A model generated the notes under the pieces. It worked only from the letters and a program-made list of their open reading frames with translations. It ran no database searches and was not told where the DNA came from. 35,885 bases of DNA from Opitutaceae bacterium (lineage in GTDB: Bacteria; Verrucomicrobiota; Verrucomicrobiia; Opitutales; Opitutaceae): NCBI GenBank assembly GCA_005792355.1, contig SXSC01000106.1, positions 1-35,885 of the forward strand, read 5' to 3'. This document shows positions 35,077-35,885 of the stretch, piece after piece. Numbering within the stretch: the first letter of the stretch is position 1; every line of letters begins with the position of its first letter. Position numbers and translations under genes: made by a program.

Positions 35077-35244
35077 TACTGCCGCCGCGTTGTCCCCGCA
35101 ATCCAACGCGGAGGTCCTGCACCTGCCCGAACAAAATCGAATTTTTCCACAATCGAACCGAGTTCCGGAGTGCCGGAACCGAGTGCCAACGCAATTGACT
35201 TTGAAGATCGAAAGTGTGAATGACGCGGCCACCCCGTTTCCCAC

Positions 35245-35885
35245 ATGATTCAAAATCTCCATCCCTCGCGGACGGCCATCGGGTGTGCCGTGCTTACCCT
35301 CGTTTTCGCCGCCGCCGCGGCAGCGCAGTCCCACCTTGCGGCAGATGACAAAATCATCGCCGACGAAAATCAGCCGGCCGACTGGCTAGCCTTCGGGCGG
35401 ACCCACAACGAGCGCAGGTTCAGCCCGCTCAACCAGATTACCGACACCAACGTCGCGCGTTTGGGAGTCGCCTGGCATCTCGATCTACCGAATGACGTCG
35501 GACTGGTTTCGACCCCGCTGGTGATCGACGGCGTGCTCTATTTCACGGGCGGCCTTAATCTCGTCCGGGCGGTGGATGCGCGCACCGGCAAACTGATCTG
35601 GGAATTTGATCCCAAGGTCGCGGCGGAGATCGCCGGGCGACGCCAGGAGGGGATGGCTCACAACCGGGGCATCTCCTTTTCACGAGGCAAGATTTTCAGC
35701 ACTACCTGGGATGGCCGGCTGATCGCGCTCGAGGCCAGGACCGGCTATGTCGGCACCGATTTCCTTGGACACGGGATAGTAAACCCGAAAGCCAATGAAC
35801 CAGATGTCCAACCAACTAGTAACGAAGAGCGCAGACCAACCCTCCAGGCCGGAGCCCCCGGTGGCGGAGCCGAGCGTTGCGCGAG
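35245..35885 (+). CDS. PQQ-dependent dehydrogenase, N-terminal part, family sequence ends at residue 167
   Basis: The frame runs off the window. A signal peptide is at about residues 1-27 (AIGCAVLTLVFAAAAAAQ). The PQQ-propeller start follows: DWLAFGRTHNERRFSPLNQI (about 46-65), GVAWHLDLPNDVGLVSTPLV, a VDARTGKLIWEFDPKVA blade repeat (about 110), and GKIFSTTWDGRLIALEARTG (about 148-167). This is typical of periplasmic quinoprotein alcohol dehydrogenases. After Gly167 (35745) the next blade should continue with a Lys-x-x-Trp type repeat, but the 46 following codons are low-similarity Pro/Gly/Arg-rich sequence. The gene seems interrupted by an insertion or a false join, without a stop codon so far. 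Confidence 0.85.
   Translation, partial: MIQNLHPSRTAIGCAVLTLVFAAAAAAQSHLAADDKIIADENQPADWLAFGRTHNERRFSPLNQITDTNVARLGVAWHLDLPNDVGLVSTPLVIDGVLYFTGGLNLVRAVDARTGKLIWEFDPKVAAEIAGRRQEGMAHNRGISFSRGKIFSTTWDGRLIALEARTGYVGTDFLGHGIVNPKANEPDVQPTSNEERRPTLQAGAPGGGAERCA
35746..35885 (+). other. Foreign-looking end segment with possible attC inverse core
   Basis: These 140 bases do not continue the PQQ propeller. GTCCAAC at 35806-35812 fits the integron inverse-core consensus RYYYAAC, and dyad-rich sequence follows (for example CTCC 35842-35845 with GGAG 35851-35854). A matching GTTRRRY core would lie beyond the window. The segment could be the start of a cassette-type repeat or an assembly artefact; no integrase gene is present. 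Confidence 0.35.

Larger units (their letters stand above)
34868..35244. other. 377-base spacer filled with palindromes
   Basis: No gene is evident in this divergent spacer between the GH13 gene and the PQQ gene. It holds several stems: GAAGC/GCTTC (34963-34974), the double-hairpin element at 34984-35030, CCGGAGC/GCTCCGG (35054-35069) and GTTCCGG/CCGGAAC (35162-35179). Promoters for both neighbours should lie here, but no boxes are convincing. Confidence 0.6.

Overview
The window looks like chromosomal DNA from a member of Verrucomicrobiota, most likely an Opitutaceae relative. This is inferred from the high G+C content, the mixture of genes, weak Shine-Dalgarno signals and many palindromic intergenic repeats; there is no 16S gene to confirm it. 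LpxI, a Wza/Wzc export pair, a SurA-type chaperone and an outer-membrane barrel show a diderm cell with an LPS-type envelope. The length is not round and the reading frames at both ends are damaged, so this may be a complete contig whose ends fall in difficult sequence.

Left part (1-5056, + strand): an exopolysaccharide export operon made of a FecR-like protein without its N-terminus, an outer-membrane barrel, a Wza-type export protein and a Wzc-type chain-length regulator fused to a tyrosine kinase. Next come lpxI, a bifunctional-nuclease-family protein and a tRNA-dihydrouridine synthase (5167-7654). On the opposite strand are sppA and sufT (7687-10067). Divergent from sppA is a conserved protein of unknown function (10256-11755), then a DapF-family protein in which both catalytic cysteines are serine (11833-12693).

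Middle part (12764-17640, + strand): a compact cell-surface module. A Cys-rich membrane protein with a helical-repeat region overlaps an exosortase-EpsI fusion. A 30-residue single-pass microprotein follows, and then an ECF sigma factor overlapping its RskA-type anti-sigma factor. After this come fabV, dtd, a small unknown gene, an SDR oxidoreductase on the minus strand, and mfd. The Mfd protein carries about 90-100 extra residues encoded by palindrome-rich DNA.

Right part (24969-35885): a SurA-like PPIase, a ThuA-like protein and radC (divergent, start codons 6 bases apart), a helical protein of unknown function, tRNA-Tyr, and a minus-strand glycolytic cluster gap-pgk-tpiA preceded by a GH13 debranching-type enzyme. 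The gap-pgk spacer holds a hairpin across the gap stop codon and a pair of mutually exclusive stems, a candidate RNA control element. The window ends in a PQQ dehydrogenase gene whose family similarity stops at residue 167; the last 140 bases are foreign-looking and contain one sequence that fits an integron attC inverse core.

Main points for a second look: the Ser/Ser DapF homologue, the palindrome-derived insertion in Mfd, the exosortase module with its microprotein, the gap-pgk spacer RNA, and the right-hand junction. I saw no CRISPR array, transposase, integrase or rRNA gene.
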